Origin: Arsenophonus fragariae
GTDB lineage: Bacteria > Pseudomonadota > Gammaproteobacteria > Enterobacterales > Enterobacteriaceae
DNA: 64,000 nt
Assembly (NCBI GenBank): GCA_047291315.1
Contig: JBDPYZ010000004.1
Location: 1 to 64,000, forward strand
Direction of reading: 5' to 3'
Both the position numbers and the translations under genes were made by a program. Shown here one piece after another: positions 28,076 through 36,453 of this stretch (its first letter is position 1; each line of letters opens with the position of its first letter). The notes beneath the pieces were generated by a model, which saw only the letters and a program-made list of their open reading frames with translations, was not told the origin of the DNA and made no database searches.

Positions 28076-29059
28076 TTATCTAAATTGTTTAAGAAAACGA
28101 AGATCATTTTCAAAAAAAGCACGTAAATCTGTCACGCCATAACGTAACATCGTTAAACGCTCCATTCCCATCCCAAAGGCAAAACCAGAATATAAGCCAG
28201 GATCAATACCAATATTGCGTAATACATTTGGATGTACCATGCCACAACCTAACACTTCTAACCATTTACCATTTTTACCCATCACATCAACTTCAGCTGA
28301 AGGTTCAGTGAATGGAAAATATGATGGTCGAAAACGGACACGGTTTTTTTCCTCAAAAAAATGATTTAAAAAGTCATGTAGTGTACCTTTTAAATTGGTA
28401 AAACTAATATTCTTATCAACAATTAAGCCTTCTGTCTGATGGAACATTGGCGTATGGGTTTGATCATAGTCATTTCGGTATACGCGACCAGGGGCAATAA
28501 TACGAATAGGCGGTTTTTTACCTTTCATGGTACGAATTTGAACACAAGAAGTCTGTGTACGTAATAGATGCTTAGTATCAAACCAGAAAGTATCATGTGA
28601 AGCTCTAGCCGGATGGTGAGCTGGGATATTTAAAGCATCAAAATTGTGATAATCATCTTCTATTTCAGGGCCAAAAACAACAGAAAAACCAAGTTCACCA
28701 AAGAATTCTTCAATACGATCAATTGTACGGGTTACTGGATGAAGACTACCATTTTCGGTTTGGCGGCCTGGTAATGTAATATCTATTTTTTCTGCAGCTA
28801 ATCGAGCACTCAATATAGCATTTTCTAACTGCTCTTTGCGCATATTCAATGAATTCTGAACTTCTTGTTTCGCCTGATTAATAACTGCTCCTGCTACAGG
28901 GCGCTTTTCTGCAGGTAGATCACGCAACGTTGACATCTGTAGTGTTAAATGGCCTTTTTTACCTAAAAACTCAACACGCACTGAATCCAACGCAGCAACA
29001 TCCTGAGCTTTTTCTATGGCTGCTTTTGCGTGCGCAACCAACTCGATGAGATGTAGCAT
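28076..29059 (-). CDS. pheS: Phenylalanyl-tRNA synthetase alpha subunit
   Basis: 327 residues, equal to E. coli. It is the catalytic subunit with an N-terminal coiled coil for tRNA binding and a class II core. Motif 2 lies around RVYRNDYDQTHTPMFHQTEG and motif 3 is GFAFGMGMERLTMLRYG. GPEIEDDYHNFDALNIPAHH is typical. GAGGGAAC precedes the start. Its expression is probably controlled by the Phe-rich leader and attenuator just upstream. Confidence 0.97.
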   Translation of the reverse strand: MLHLIELVAHAKAAIEKAQDVAALDSVRVEFLGKKGHLTLQMSTLRDLPAEKRPVAGAVINQAKQEVQNSLNMRKEQLENAILSARLAAEKIDITLPGRQTENGSLHPVTRTIDRIEEFFGELGFSVVFGPEIEDDYHNFDALNIPAHHPARASHDTFWFDTKHLLRTQTSCVQIRTMKGKKPPIRIIAPGRVYRNDYDQTHTPMFHQTEGLIVDKNISFTNLKGTLHDFLNHFFEEKNRVRFRPSYFPFTEPSAEVDVMGKNGKWLEVLGCGMVHPNVLRNIGIDPGLYSGFAFGMGMERLTMLRYGVTDLRAFFENDLRFLKQFR

Positions 29060-29129
29060 TGTTCCCTCTTCTTATTACGACCATTTGGCCTAATCATTGT
29101 TGAAAATAAAATTTTTTAGCAATTACAAA

Positions 29130-29153
29130 CAAAAAAGCCTCCATTTGGAGGCT
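29130..29153 (-). terminator. pheST attenuator hairpin
   Basis: On the minus strand AGCCTCC and GGAGGCT pair around AAAT and are followed by TTTTTTGTTTG. It lies directly at the end of the Phe-rich leader peptide and about 70 bp before pheS, the arrangement of the E. coli pheM-pheST attenuator. Confidence 0.88.
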
Positions 29154-29262
29154 ACCGTGGTTTTTCATTTCTTTTCTTAAATGCGCGGAAGCCCCAAATT
29201 TTAGGAGCTAAAATAAAAAAAGAAACGAAAAAAACAATTTTCATTTTTAAGCGGCTATTCAT
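29152..29262 (-). CDS. pheM: Phenylalanine-rich leader peptide of pheST (pheM-like)
   Basis: A 36-codon frame (start MNSRLKMKIVFFVSFFIL) with six Phe codons, four of them in two pairs at positions 11-12 and 15-16. It ends inside the attenuator stem. E. coli PheM is only 14 residues, so this one is long; an internal ATG at codon 7 would make it 30. In the known mechanism, ribosome stalling at Phe codons when charged tRNA-Phe is scarce prevents terminator formation. Assignment rests on position, Phe codons and the hairpin. Confidence 0.72.
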   Translation of the reverse strand: MNSRLKMKIVFFVSFFILAPKIWGFRAFKKRNEKPR

Positions 29263-29304
29263 AAAATAACTCTTATTTATAACACAACGGCCATCGATAA
29301 TAAA

Positions 29305-29326
29305 AAGAGGGAGCTGAGCCCCTCTT
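29305..29326 (-). terminator. Intrinsic terminator after rplT
   Basis: On the minus strand AAGAGGGGCT and the complementary CCCTCTTTTTATT form a hairpin with a T run 13 bp after the rplT stop, separating infC-rpmI-rplT from the pheM-pheST unit. Confidence 0.82.
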
Positions 29327-29338
29327 AATTTAACCGAT

Positions 29339-29695
29339 TTAAGATAACATGCTTTTCGCTTTCTCGACTAATGCTGCAAATGCAACTTTATCAAAAATAG
29401 CAATATCAGATAAGATCTTACGGTCAATTTCAATTGAGGCTTTCTTCAAACCATTAATAAAACGACTATAAGAGAAATCATTCTGACGAGCAGCAGCATT
29501 AATACGTGCGATCCATAATTGACGGAACTGACGCTTACGCTGACGACGGTCACGATAAGCATACTGACCAGCTTTAATTACCGCCTGAAAAGCAACACGA
29601 TAAACACGCGAACGGGCACCATAGTAACCTTTCGCTTGCTTTAATATTTTTTTGTGACGTGCCCGGGCTATTACACCACGTTTTACGCGAGCCAT
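29339..29695 (-). CDS. rplT: 50S ribosomal protein L20
   Basis: 118 residues, equal to E. coli. An early 23S rRNA-binding assembly protein that in E. coli also represses its own operon by binding the rpmI-rplT mRNA. MARVKRGVIARARHKKILKQ and the RQFRQLWIARINAAARQN core are conserved. AGGAGG lies immediately upstream. Confidence 0.97.
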   Translation of the reverse strand: MARVKRGVIARARHKKILKQAKGYYGARSRVYRVAFQAVIKAGQYAYRDRRQRKRQFRQLWIARINAAARQNDFSYSRFINGLKKASIEIDRKILSDIAIFDKVAFAALVEKAKSMLS

Positions 29696-29751
29696 ACATT
29701 CCTCCTATCACTTCGAATTAAATTCGATAATCTTAAACTAAAAATTCAAAC

Positions 29752-29949
29752 TTATGCGTATGGCAAACAAGTCACTACTAAACCCAGGTCACCTTTAGAA
29801 ACCATGGTCTTTGGTCGTAAATGGCGCTTGCGCTTAGTTGACTTTTTAGTCAGAATATGACGAAGGTTAGCGTGCTTACGCTTAAAACCACCACTGGCAG
29901 TTTTTTTAAACCGTTTTGCAGCACCACGTACTGTTTTAATCTTTGGCAT
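29752..29949 (-). CDS. rpmI: 50S ribosomal protein L35
   Basis: 65 residues from MPKIKTVRGAAKRFKKTASG. An ATG 23 codons upstream would add a hydrophobic tail foreign to L35 and is rejected. Conserved end LRPKTMVSKGDLGLVVTCLP. Lies between infC and rplT as in most bacteria. Confidence 0.96.
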   Translation of the reverse strand: MPKIKTVRGAAKRFKKTASGGFKRKHANLRHILTKKSTKRKRHLRPKTMVSKGDLGLVVTCLPYA

Positions 29950-30036
29950 TTTAAATATCCACTTCGCATTGTTAATTATAACTAACCAGGTAAATAGTTT
30001 CTCATACAAATAGAACACTATTACTTGGTTGCCTAA

Positions 30037-30576
30037 CTATTTCTTTTTCGGTGCAAGCACCATGATCATCTGACGGCCTTCGATCTTGGTTGGGAAAGAT
30101 TCAACGACTGACACCTCATCCAAATCGTTTTTGATACGATTAAGCATATCAATACCGATTTGTTGATGCGCCATTTCACGACCACGAAACCGTAACGTGA
30201 TTTTGGCTTTATCACCATCTTCTAGAAAGCGAATCAGGTTGCGTAGTTTGACCTGATAATCACCTTCATCTGTACCAGGTCGGAATTTAATTTCCTTTAC
30301 CTGAATAACTCTTTGTTTCTTTTTCTGCTCTTTGAGCGATTTACTCTTCTCATAGAGGAACTTGCCGTAATCCATGATACGGCAAACCGGCGGCTCGGCA
30401 TTTGGACTTATTTCGACTAAATCAACACCAGCTTCCTCGGCTTTTTCAAGAGCTTTTTTTAGACTTATAACACCAATTTGCTCGCCATCTAAACCAGTTA
30501 AACGAACTTCAGAAGCACGAATCTCCGTATTAATACGATTCGGGCGCGCCGTTTGAATTCTTTTTCCGCCTTTAAT
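30037..30576 (-). CDS. infC: Translation initiation factor IF-3, with an ATT start codon
   Basis: 179 residues from an ATT start at 30576 (IKGGKRIQTARPNRI), as in E. coli, where the rare AUU start lets IF-3 repress its own synthesis. A start at the first ATG would give only the 112-residue C-terminal part and discard the conserved N-domain (EIRASEVRLTGLDGEQIG, VDLVEISPNAEPPVCRIMDY). GGAGG lies 11 bp upstream, inside the last codons of thrS, which ends 3 bp before the start. The C-domain ends GRQMIMVLAPKKK. Confidence 0.95.
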   Translation of the reverse strand: MKGGKRIQTARPNRINTEIRASEVRLTGLDGEQIGVISLKKALEKAEEAGVDLVEISPNAEPPVCRIMDYGKFLYEKSKSLKEQKKKQRVIQVKEIKFRPGTDEGDYQVKLRNLIRFLEDGDKAKITLRFRGREMAHQQIGIDMLNRIKNDLDEVSVVESFPTKIEGRQMIMVLAPKKK

Positions 30577-30579
30577 ACC

Positions 30580-32502
30580 TTATTCCTCCAGTTGATAAAT
30601 ACGACGAGTGCGAATTTCATCAATCACTCTTTCTGCAAATTCTGTGACGTCAAATCTTCCTAAATCTTTACCATTACGAGTTCGAACAGATACTTTATTA
30701 GATTTAACTTCTTTATTACCACAAACTAACATGTAAGGAACACGATGCAAAGTATGCTCCCGAATTTTAAAGCCTATTTTCTCGTTTCTCAAGTCTGCTT
30801 TTGCACGAATACTAAAATTACTCAATTTTTCTACTACTTTTTGTACAAAATCAGCCTGTGCATCCGTGATATTCATTATAACAATTTGTAATGGCGCTAT
30901 CCAGATTGGGAAGAAACCAGCATACTGCTCAATTAATATCCCAATAAAACGTTCAAGTGATCCTAAAACAGAGCGATGGATCATTACTGGCACCTGACGT
31001 TCATTATTTTCATCTACATAGGAAGCACCTAAACGACCCGGTAATGAGAAATCGAGTTGTACAGTACCACATTGCCAAGCACGATCGAAACAATCATACA
31101 GGGTAAACTCAATTTTAGGCCCATAAAATGCACCTTCACCGGGTTGATAATCAAATTCAATATCCCCTAGTGCCTTAGCAAGATCGGTTTCTGCACGATC
31201 CCATTGAGCATCAGTGCCTATCCGTTTTTCTGGTCGAGTGGACAATTTAACTGCAATTTTTTCAAAACCAAATGTTGCATAAACATCATAAATCATTTTA
31301 ATGCAACTTTTCACTTCAGCTAAAATCTGATCTTCAGTACAAAAAATATGCGCATCATCTTGGGTAAAACCCCGCACGCGCATCAAACCATGTAAAGCCC
31401 CAGATGGCTCATTTCGGTGACAACTGCCAAACTCTGCCATACGTAATGGCAAATCACGATAAGATTTCAAGCCTTGATTAAATATCTGTACATGCCCTGG
31501 ACAATTCATCGGTTTTATACAATATTCTCGGTTTTCCGATAATGTGGTAAACATGTTTTCTTTATAGTTTTCCCAGTGACCTGTTTTTTCCCAAAGAATT
31601 CGATCCATCATTAATGGACCTTTTACTTCTTGGTATTGATATTCATTCAATTTAGTACGGATAAAGGTTTCTAATTCACGAAATATTACCCAACCATCAT
31701 TATGCCAAAACACCATACCTGGTGCTTCTTCCTGCATATGATAAAGATCAAGTTGTTTACCTATCTTACGATGATCTCGTTTAGCCGCTTCCTCTAAACG
31801 TAATAAATAAGCAGCTAAATGTTTTTTATTGGCCCAAGCTGTTCCATAGATCCTTTGTAGCATTTTATTGTTGCTATTGCCGCGCCAATACGCACCAGCC
31901 ACTTTTTGTAATTTGAAGTAATGACAAAAACGCATATTAGGGACATGTGGCCCTCGACACATGTCAATATATTCTTCATGATAATAAAGCCCAGGATAAT
32001 CCTCTTTATTAATATTTTCATCCAAAATTTTAACTTTATAATCCTCACATCGAGCTACAAAAGTAGCTCGCGCTTCCTGCCAACTAACCAGCTTTTTGAT
32101 AACATCATAGTTCCTTTCGGCGAGATATAGCATGCGCTGCTCAAGCCTTTCTAAATCTTCCTGGGTTAAAGCATGTTCCAGATCAACGTCATAATAAAAA
32201 CCATTCTCAATGATAGGGCCAATTGCCATTTTAGTCGTTGGCCATAATTGTTTAATCGCATGGCCAAGTAAATGAGCGCATGAGTGACGAATAATATCTA
32301 AACCCTCGAGATCTTTACTAGTAATAATAGCTAATTGAGCATCATTATTAATCACATCACTTGCATCAACAAGTTCACCATTAACACGACCGGCTATACA
32401 GTCTTTGGCAAGACTTGAGCCAATACCATTTGCAATATCCATTACTGAAACGGCATGCTCATATTGACGTTGGCTTCCGTCAGGGAGAGTAATAACTGGC
32501 AT
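30580..32502 (-). CDS. thrS: Threonyl-tRNA synthetase
   Basis: 640 residues (642 in E. coli). N-terminal TGS domain (about 1-60), editing domain with HSCAHLLGHAIKQLWP and CRGPHVPNMRF (about 65-225), class II core with zinc ligands in KPMNCPGHVQIF, motif 2 around RMAEFGSCHRNEPSGALHGL and motif 3 in VPVMIHRSVLGSLERF, then the anticodon-binding domain. The stop is 3 bp before the infC start, so the two genes are coupled. All motifs are intact. Confidence 0.97.
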   Translation of the reverse strand: MPVITLPDGSQRQYEHAVSVMDIANGIGSSLAKDCIAGRVNGELVDASDVINNDAQLAIITSKDLEGLDIIRHSCAHLLGHAIKQLWPTTKMAIGPIIENGFYYDVDLEHALTQEDLERLEQRMLYLAERNYDVIKKLVSWQEARATFVARCEDYKVKILDENINKEDYPGLYYHEEYIDMCRGPHVPNMRFCHYFKLQKVAGAYWRGNSNNKMLQRIYGTAWANKKHLAAYLLRLEEAAKRDHRKIGKQLDLYHMQEEAPGMVFWHNDGWVIFRELETFIRTKLNEYQYQEVKGPLMMDRILWEKTGHWENYKENMFTTLSENREYCIKPMNCPGHVQIFNQGLKSYRDLPLRMAEFGSCHRNEPSGALHGLMRVRGFTQDDAHIFCTEDQILAEVKSCIKMIYDVYATFGFEKIAVKLSTRPEKRIGTDAQWDRAETDLAKALGDIEFDYQPGEGAFYGPKIEFTLYDCFDRAWQCGTVQLDFSLPGRLGASYVDENNERQVPVMIHRSVLGSLERFIGILIEQYAGFFPIWIAPLQIVIMNITDAQADFVQKVVEKLSNFSIRAKADLRNEKIGFKIREHTLHRVPYMLVCGNKEVKSNKVSVRTRNGKDLGRFDVTEFAERVIDEIRTRRIYQLEE

Positions 32503-32884
32503 TTAAAATCCTTAATTTACAGTGGTGACCCATACGCAAGATCACATGCATAGAAATATATTTTTATTAAAATGAGTTAAAGCAATTTCTTACACGTACT
32601 TGTATTAACTTAGCGGCGCATACTACCATTATGAAGATCTAATTAATAGATTAAATCTTGGATAATAAGAAGAAAATACTAAAAAACCAGTGACAAATTA
32701 ATTGTCAGCTAGTTATATTTCGATTAATCAAGCTAATTTAAATTTATTTTTTTATTATACAATGAAATAGCAATAAAAAACTATATTAGTTTATCGCTAA
32801 AACTTTACTCATGTTGGTAGGGTCCTGATTTAAAAAATATATTATGATAAAAAACCATTATCAACTTTTCTCATTATAAATCAA
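32503..32884. other. thrS leader region and spacer, no gene
   Basis: The thrS ribosome binding site (AAGGATTTTAA before ATG on the minus strand) is at the left edge. In E. coli the thrS leader folds into tRNA-like hairpins bound by ThrRS. I cannot show that fold here by eye. The part near 32700-32880 is A/T runs with nothing recognisable. Confidence 0.4.
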
Positions 32885-33586
32885 TTAGTAATCTATCATA
32901 GTTATTGAATTGTAAGCATTTTCAATTTTCCAAAGATAGCGAGGAGCTTGCGCATTTGGGTGTTTTGTTTGCATATGTTGATAAAACTCTTCTGCTGTCA
33001 GCTTATTAATTTTATCGATTGCAATATGGCGATTTTTATCAAAAATTCGTAATAATGCCCCAGCGCCATTAACATAAGCAACCAAAGTTGCGTAATAAAG
33101 TACTTTAGGATCACGAATACCGAATAAATGGTTATCTTGAATAAAACGAATATAGGCTGTTCCCACATCAATATTAATCGCCGGATCTTTAAGTTGATTC
33201 GTAGTAGGTTGCCCCGCTTTACCCTGTAACCGATACGCGTCACGACCAGCAGTAGAAGCCTTAACTTGCATTAAACCTATCGCATTGGATTTACTCACTG
33301 CATTAACACGAAAATTAGATTCTACTTTAATAATTGCTCTAATTAAGTTTTCATCAATAGCATAGCGTTGCGCCGCTTGTCTTATTGCAACATCGTAAGT
33401 TTTTTTTGACGGTATACTTTCGCTTTTCTCCTCCATGAAATAGCGTAGATAATCGTTCTGATAGACTGTTTTTGGGCTATTAGATTGTTTGCTTGAGCAA
33501 CCTATTAATAAAATAATGAATACGACTCCACAACTTTTAAATTTCACCTTACACCAAGCCTCCAGTTGCTTAATCCTTTTTAGCAT
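32885..33586 (-). CDS. emtA: Endo-type membrane-bound lytic murein transglycosylase (EmtA/MltE)
   Basis: 233 residues (203 in E. coli MltE). A lipoprotein signal with lipobox near FIILLIGC is visible, then a linker and an SLT domain. The catalytic Glu is in IIKVESNFRVNAVSKSNAIG, with GLMQVKASTAGRD, the Tyr-containing AYVNGAGALLRIF, and the C-terminal QAPRYLWKIENA that separates EmtA from other SLT proteins. It cleaves glycan strands in the outer-membrane-facing periplasm, giving room for wall growth. The N-terminus before the lipobox is longer than usual, so a start at a later codon is possible. Confidence 0.88.
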   Translation of the reverse strand: MLKRIKQLEAWCKVKFKSCGVVFIILLIGCSSKQSNSPKTVYQNDYLRYFMEEKSESIPSKKTYDVAIRQAAQRYAIDENLIRAIIKVESNFRVNAVSKSNAIGLMQVKASTAGRDAYRLQGKAGQPTTNQLKDPAINIDVGTAYIRFIQDNHLFGIRDPKVLYYATLVAYVNGAGALLRIFDKNRHIAIDKINKLTAEEFYQHMQTKHPNAQAPRYLWKIENAYNSITMIDY

Positions 33587-33710
33587 AGCCTAATAAGCCA
33601 TAAAAATAAAAATTAACCCATTTAGCGTTGAGTTGTGAAGAGGCTCTCATATCTGCTAGCTACATTACACTTACTATAATTGATCATATTGACATCTTTC
33701 ATATATAGTT

Positions 33711-33729
33711 GACAATCATTCTCATTAAG
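33711..33729. promoter_or_regulatory. Fur-box-like operator upstream of sitABCD
   Basis: GACAATCATTCTCATTAAG matches 13 of 19 positions of the Fur consensus GATAATGATAATCATTATC and lies 35 bp before sitA. A TTGACA -35-like hexamer overlaps it at 33709. Fur control of sit/yfe operons is known in relatives. MntR control is an alternative. Confidence 0.6.
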
Positions 33730-33763
33730 GTGCAATTTACTACTTTATTGCCGGGAAATACTT

Positions 33764-34675
33764 ATGTATAAAAAATTCAAACTTTCATCTAAGCACACTT
33801 TTACTAGTTTAATAATAATTGCTGTACTTGTTCTTTTTAATCCGCTCTCATACTCAAAAAAATTTACCGTTGTAACTACTTTTACTATTATTCAAGATAT
33901 TGCGCAAAATGTGGCAGGTAATGCAGCAAATGTCCAATCAATTACCAAACCTGGGGCAGAAATTCATGAATATCAACCAACTCCCAAAGATATATTAAAA
34001 GCACATAATGCTGATTTAATTTTATGGAATGGACTAGGACTTGAAACATGGTTTAATCGTTTTTTTGAAAACTTTAAACATATTCCTGCCGTTACTGTTA
34101 CTAAAGGAATAAAACCGATGCCTATTCGAGAAGGTGAATATCGAAATAATCCTAATCCTCACGCCTGGATGTCTGCCAAAAATGCATTGATCTATATTGA
34201 AAATATTCGAGCAGCACTGGTAAAATATGACCCTAAGAACGCAGATGTTTATAACCAAAATGCGAAAATATATACTAGTAAAATTAGCAAAATTGATGCA
34301 CCATTACGGAAAAAACTCGCACAAATTCCGAAAGAAAAACGCTGGCTAGTAACTAGTGAAGGGGCTTTTAGTTATCTTGCTAGTGATTATGGCTTTAAAG
34401 AAATTTATTTGTGGCCAATTAATGCAGAAGAGCAAGGTTCACCGCAACAAATTCGTAAAGTTATTGATATTGTAAAAAAATATAATATTCCAGTTGTGTT
34501 TAGCGAAAGTACCGTTTCTGATAAACCAGCAAAACAAGTCAGCCGAGAAACTGGTGCTCAATATGGTGGTGTACTCTATGTTGACTCTCTCTCTACTGTT
34601 GATGGCCCGGTTCCTACATATGTAGAATTATTAAAAACCACCGTTGATACTATTGCAAAAGGTTTTGATCAATAA
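33764..34675 (+). CDS. sitA: Manganese/iron ABC transporter, periplasmic binding protein
   Basis: 303 residues. A cluster A-I metal-binding lipoprotein-like or periplasmic protein with an N-terminal signal (hydrophobic span about 14-30). Metal ligands are expected in TKPGAEIHEYQPTPKDI (His), NPHAWMSAKNALIYIENI (His), the SEGAFSYLASDYGF Glu region and the late VVFSESTVSDKPAKQ with Glu/Asp. This is the Mn/Fe (SitA/YfeA) type rather than ZnuA, since the His-rich loop of ZnuA is missing. First gene of sitABCD. Confidence 0.94.
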   Translation: MYKKFKLSSKHTFTSLIIIAVLVLFNPLSYSKKFTVVTTFTIIQDIAQNVAGNAANVQSITKPGAEIHEYQPTPKDILKAHNADLILWNGLGLETWFNRFFENFKHIPAVTVTKGIKPMPIREGEYRNNPNPHAWMSAKNALIYIENIRAALVKYDPKNADVYNQNAKIYTSKISKIDAPLRKKLAQIPKEKRWLVTSEGAFSYLASDYGFKEIYLWPINAEEQGSPQQIRKVIDIVKKYNIPVVFSESTVSDKPAKQVSRETGAQYGGVLYVDSLSTVDGPVPTYVELLKTTVDTIAKGFDQ

Positions 34676-34677
34676 TA

Positions 34678-35562
34678 ATGAGTAATAATATTTTTTACGA
34701 TAAACCTAACTTAGTTGTTGATAATGCTACTATCACATACAGCAACGGACATACTGCTATTTATGATGCAAGCTTCAATATTACTGGTGGGTCAATCTGC
34801 GCACTAGTAGGAGTCAATGGTAGTGGCAAATCAACGCTGTTTAAAACAATAATGGGTTTAGTGACACCAACAAAAGGACGTGTAACATTAAACAATAGTG
34901 CGATCAAAACCGCGCTTAAACAAAATATTATTGCTTATGTACCACAAACTGAAGAAGTTGACTGGAACTTTCCTGTTCTAGTTTCTGATGTAGTAATGAT
35001 GGGTCGCCACGGTAAAATGGGTCTTTTACGTATTCCAAGCCAACAAGATAAACAAATTGCTGCTGACGCACTAGCGCGTGTTGATCTTACAGGTTTAGAA
35101 CAACGACAAATAGGTGAGCTTTCTGGTGGCCAAAAGAAAAGAGTTTTTCTTGCCCGAGCACTCTCCCAAGAAGGAAAAGTATTACTTCTTGATGAACCTT
35201 TTACCGGCATCGATGTAAAAACAGAAAATGCGATTATTGAGCTTTTACTCTCATTACGTAGCAATGGCTATTTAATTTTGGTTTCTACTCATAATTTGGG
35301 AAGCGTACCTGAATTTTGTGATCAAGTTATTTTAGTAAATCGAACTATACTGGCTAGTGGACCAATCGAAACAACTTTTACAAAAAAAAATCTTCAGCTC
35401 GCTTTTGGCGGTGCGCTACGCCATATTAATATCTCTGGCGCAGAACTTCACGATAATGACGATCCGCGTTCACTGACTGTTATTACTGATGATGAAAGAG
35501 CTGCTGTTTTTTACGGCCACCATGAAAAAACATCGGTCATTAAGAAACAACCGGAGAAATAA
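34678..35562 (+). CDS. sitB: Manganese/iron ABC transporter, ATP-binding protein
   Basis: 294 residues. Complete ABC ATPase motifs: Walker A GVNGSGKST, Q-loop in AYVPQTEEVDW, signature LSGGQKKR, Walker B VLLLDEPFTG and H-loop STHN. The C-terminal tail of about 60 residues (GGALRHINISGAELHDNDD) is typical of SitB/YfeB. It starts 2 bp after the sitA stop. Confidence 0.95.
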   Translation: MSNNIFYDKPNLVVDNATITYSNGHTAIYDASFNITGGSICALVGVNGSGKSTLFKTIMGLVTPTKGRVTLNNSAIKTALKQNIIAYVPQTEEVDWNFPVLVSDVVMMGRHGKMGLLRIPSQQDKQIAADALARVDLTGLEQRQIGELSGGQKKRVFLARALSQEGKVLLLDEPFTGIDVKTENAIIELLLSLRSNGYLILVSTHNLGSVPEFCDQVILVNRTILASGPIETTFTKKNLQLAFGGALRHINISGAELHDNDDPRSLTVITDDERAAVFYGHHEKTSVIKKQPEK

Positions 35563-35565
35563 ATC

Positions 35566-36453
35566 ATGTTGGATCTATTACTTCAGCCCTTTGAATATAA
35601 CTACATGATCAAAGCAATCTGGGTCAGTGCTATCGTTGGTGCAATCTGCGCTTTTCTCTCTGCTTATCTAATGTTAAAAGGGTGGTCGTTAATGGGCGAT
35701 GCCATTTCCCATTCAGTCGTTCCAGGTGTCGCAGGCGCCTATGCTCTTGGTCTTCCCTATTCTGTAGGTGCTTTTTTTACCGGTATTCTGGCCGCACTCT
35801 CTATGACTTTAGTTCGCCATCTTTCAAGACTGAAAGAAGACGCAGTAATTGGTTTTATTTTTTCCACATTCTTCGCCGCCGGGTTGCTAATTCTTTCATT
35901 AAATCCCACTTCAGTGAATGTACAAACCATTATCTTTGGCAATATTTTAAGTATAGCAGATGAAGATATACTACAAATTGAAATTATTATTACCATTTCT
36001 TTTATTATACTTATGTTTATATGGAAAGATTTACTTGTCGTATTCTTTGATGAAAATCATGCCCGCTCTATTGGACTAAATCCGCTAAAACTAAAAATTA
36101 TCTTTTTTACCCTATTAAGCGCATGTACAGTTGCTGCTTTACAAACAGTAGGAGCCATTCTTGTCATAGCCATGGTCATTACACCAGGCGCAACAGCTTA
36201 TTTACTCACGGATCAATTCAAACGGTTACTTATTATTGCCATACTAATCGGATTTACTTCTAGTGCTCTTGGCGCTTATATCAGTTATTTTATTAATGGT
36301 GCAACTGGTGGAATTATTGTTACCTTACAAACACTGATTTTTCTTTTTGCCTTCTTTTTTGCACCTAAATATGGTTTATTCGCTTCCCGCCAAAAAAGCA
36401 CGCTAAGACATTGTACACCTCAAACAGTTAGAAAAAGAGGTAAGCAACAATGA
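35566..36453 (+). CDS. sitC: Manganese/iron ABC transporter permease SitC
   Basis: 295 residues with eight or so hydrophobic spans of the ABC-3 permease family. The block LMLKGWSLMGDAISHSVVPG is diagnostic, and ALQTVGAILVIAMVITPGAT carries the coupling region. It pairs with SitD as the second membrane subunit. The 3' end overlaps sitD by four bases (ATGA). Confidence 0.95.
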   Translation: MLDLLLQPFEYNYMIKAIWVSAIVGAICAFLSAYLMLKGWSLMGDAISHSVVPGVAGAYALGLPYSVGAFFTGILAALSMTLVRHLSRLKEDAVIGFIFSTFFAAGLLILSLNPTSVNVQTIIFGNILSIADEDILQIEIIITISFIILMFIWKDLLVVFFDENHARSIGLNPLKLKIIFFTLLSACTVAALQTVGAILVIAMVITPGATAYLLTDQFKRLLIIAILIGFTSSALGAYISYFINGATGGIIVTLQTLIFLFAFFFAPKYGLFASRQKSTLRHCTPQTVRKRGKQQ

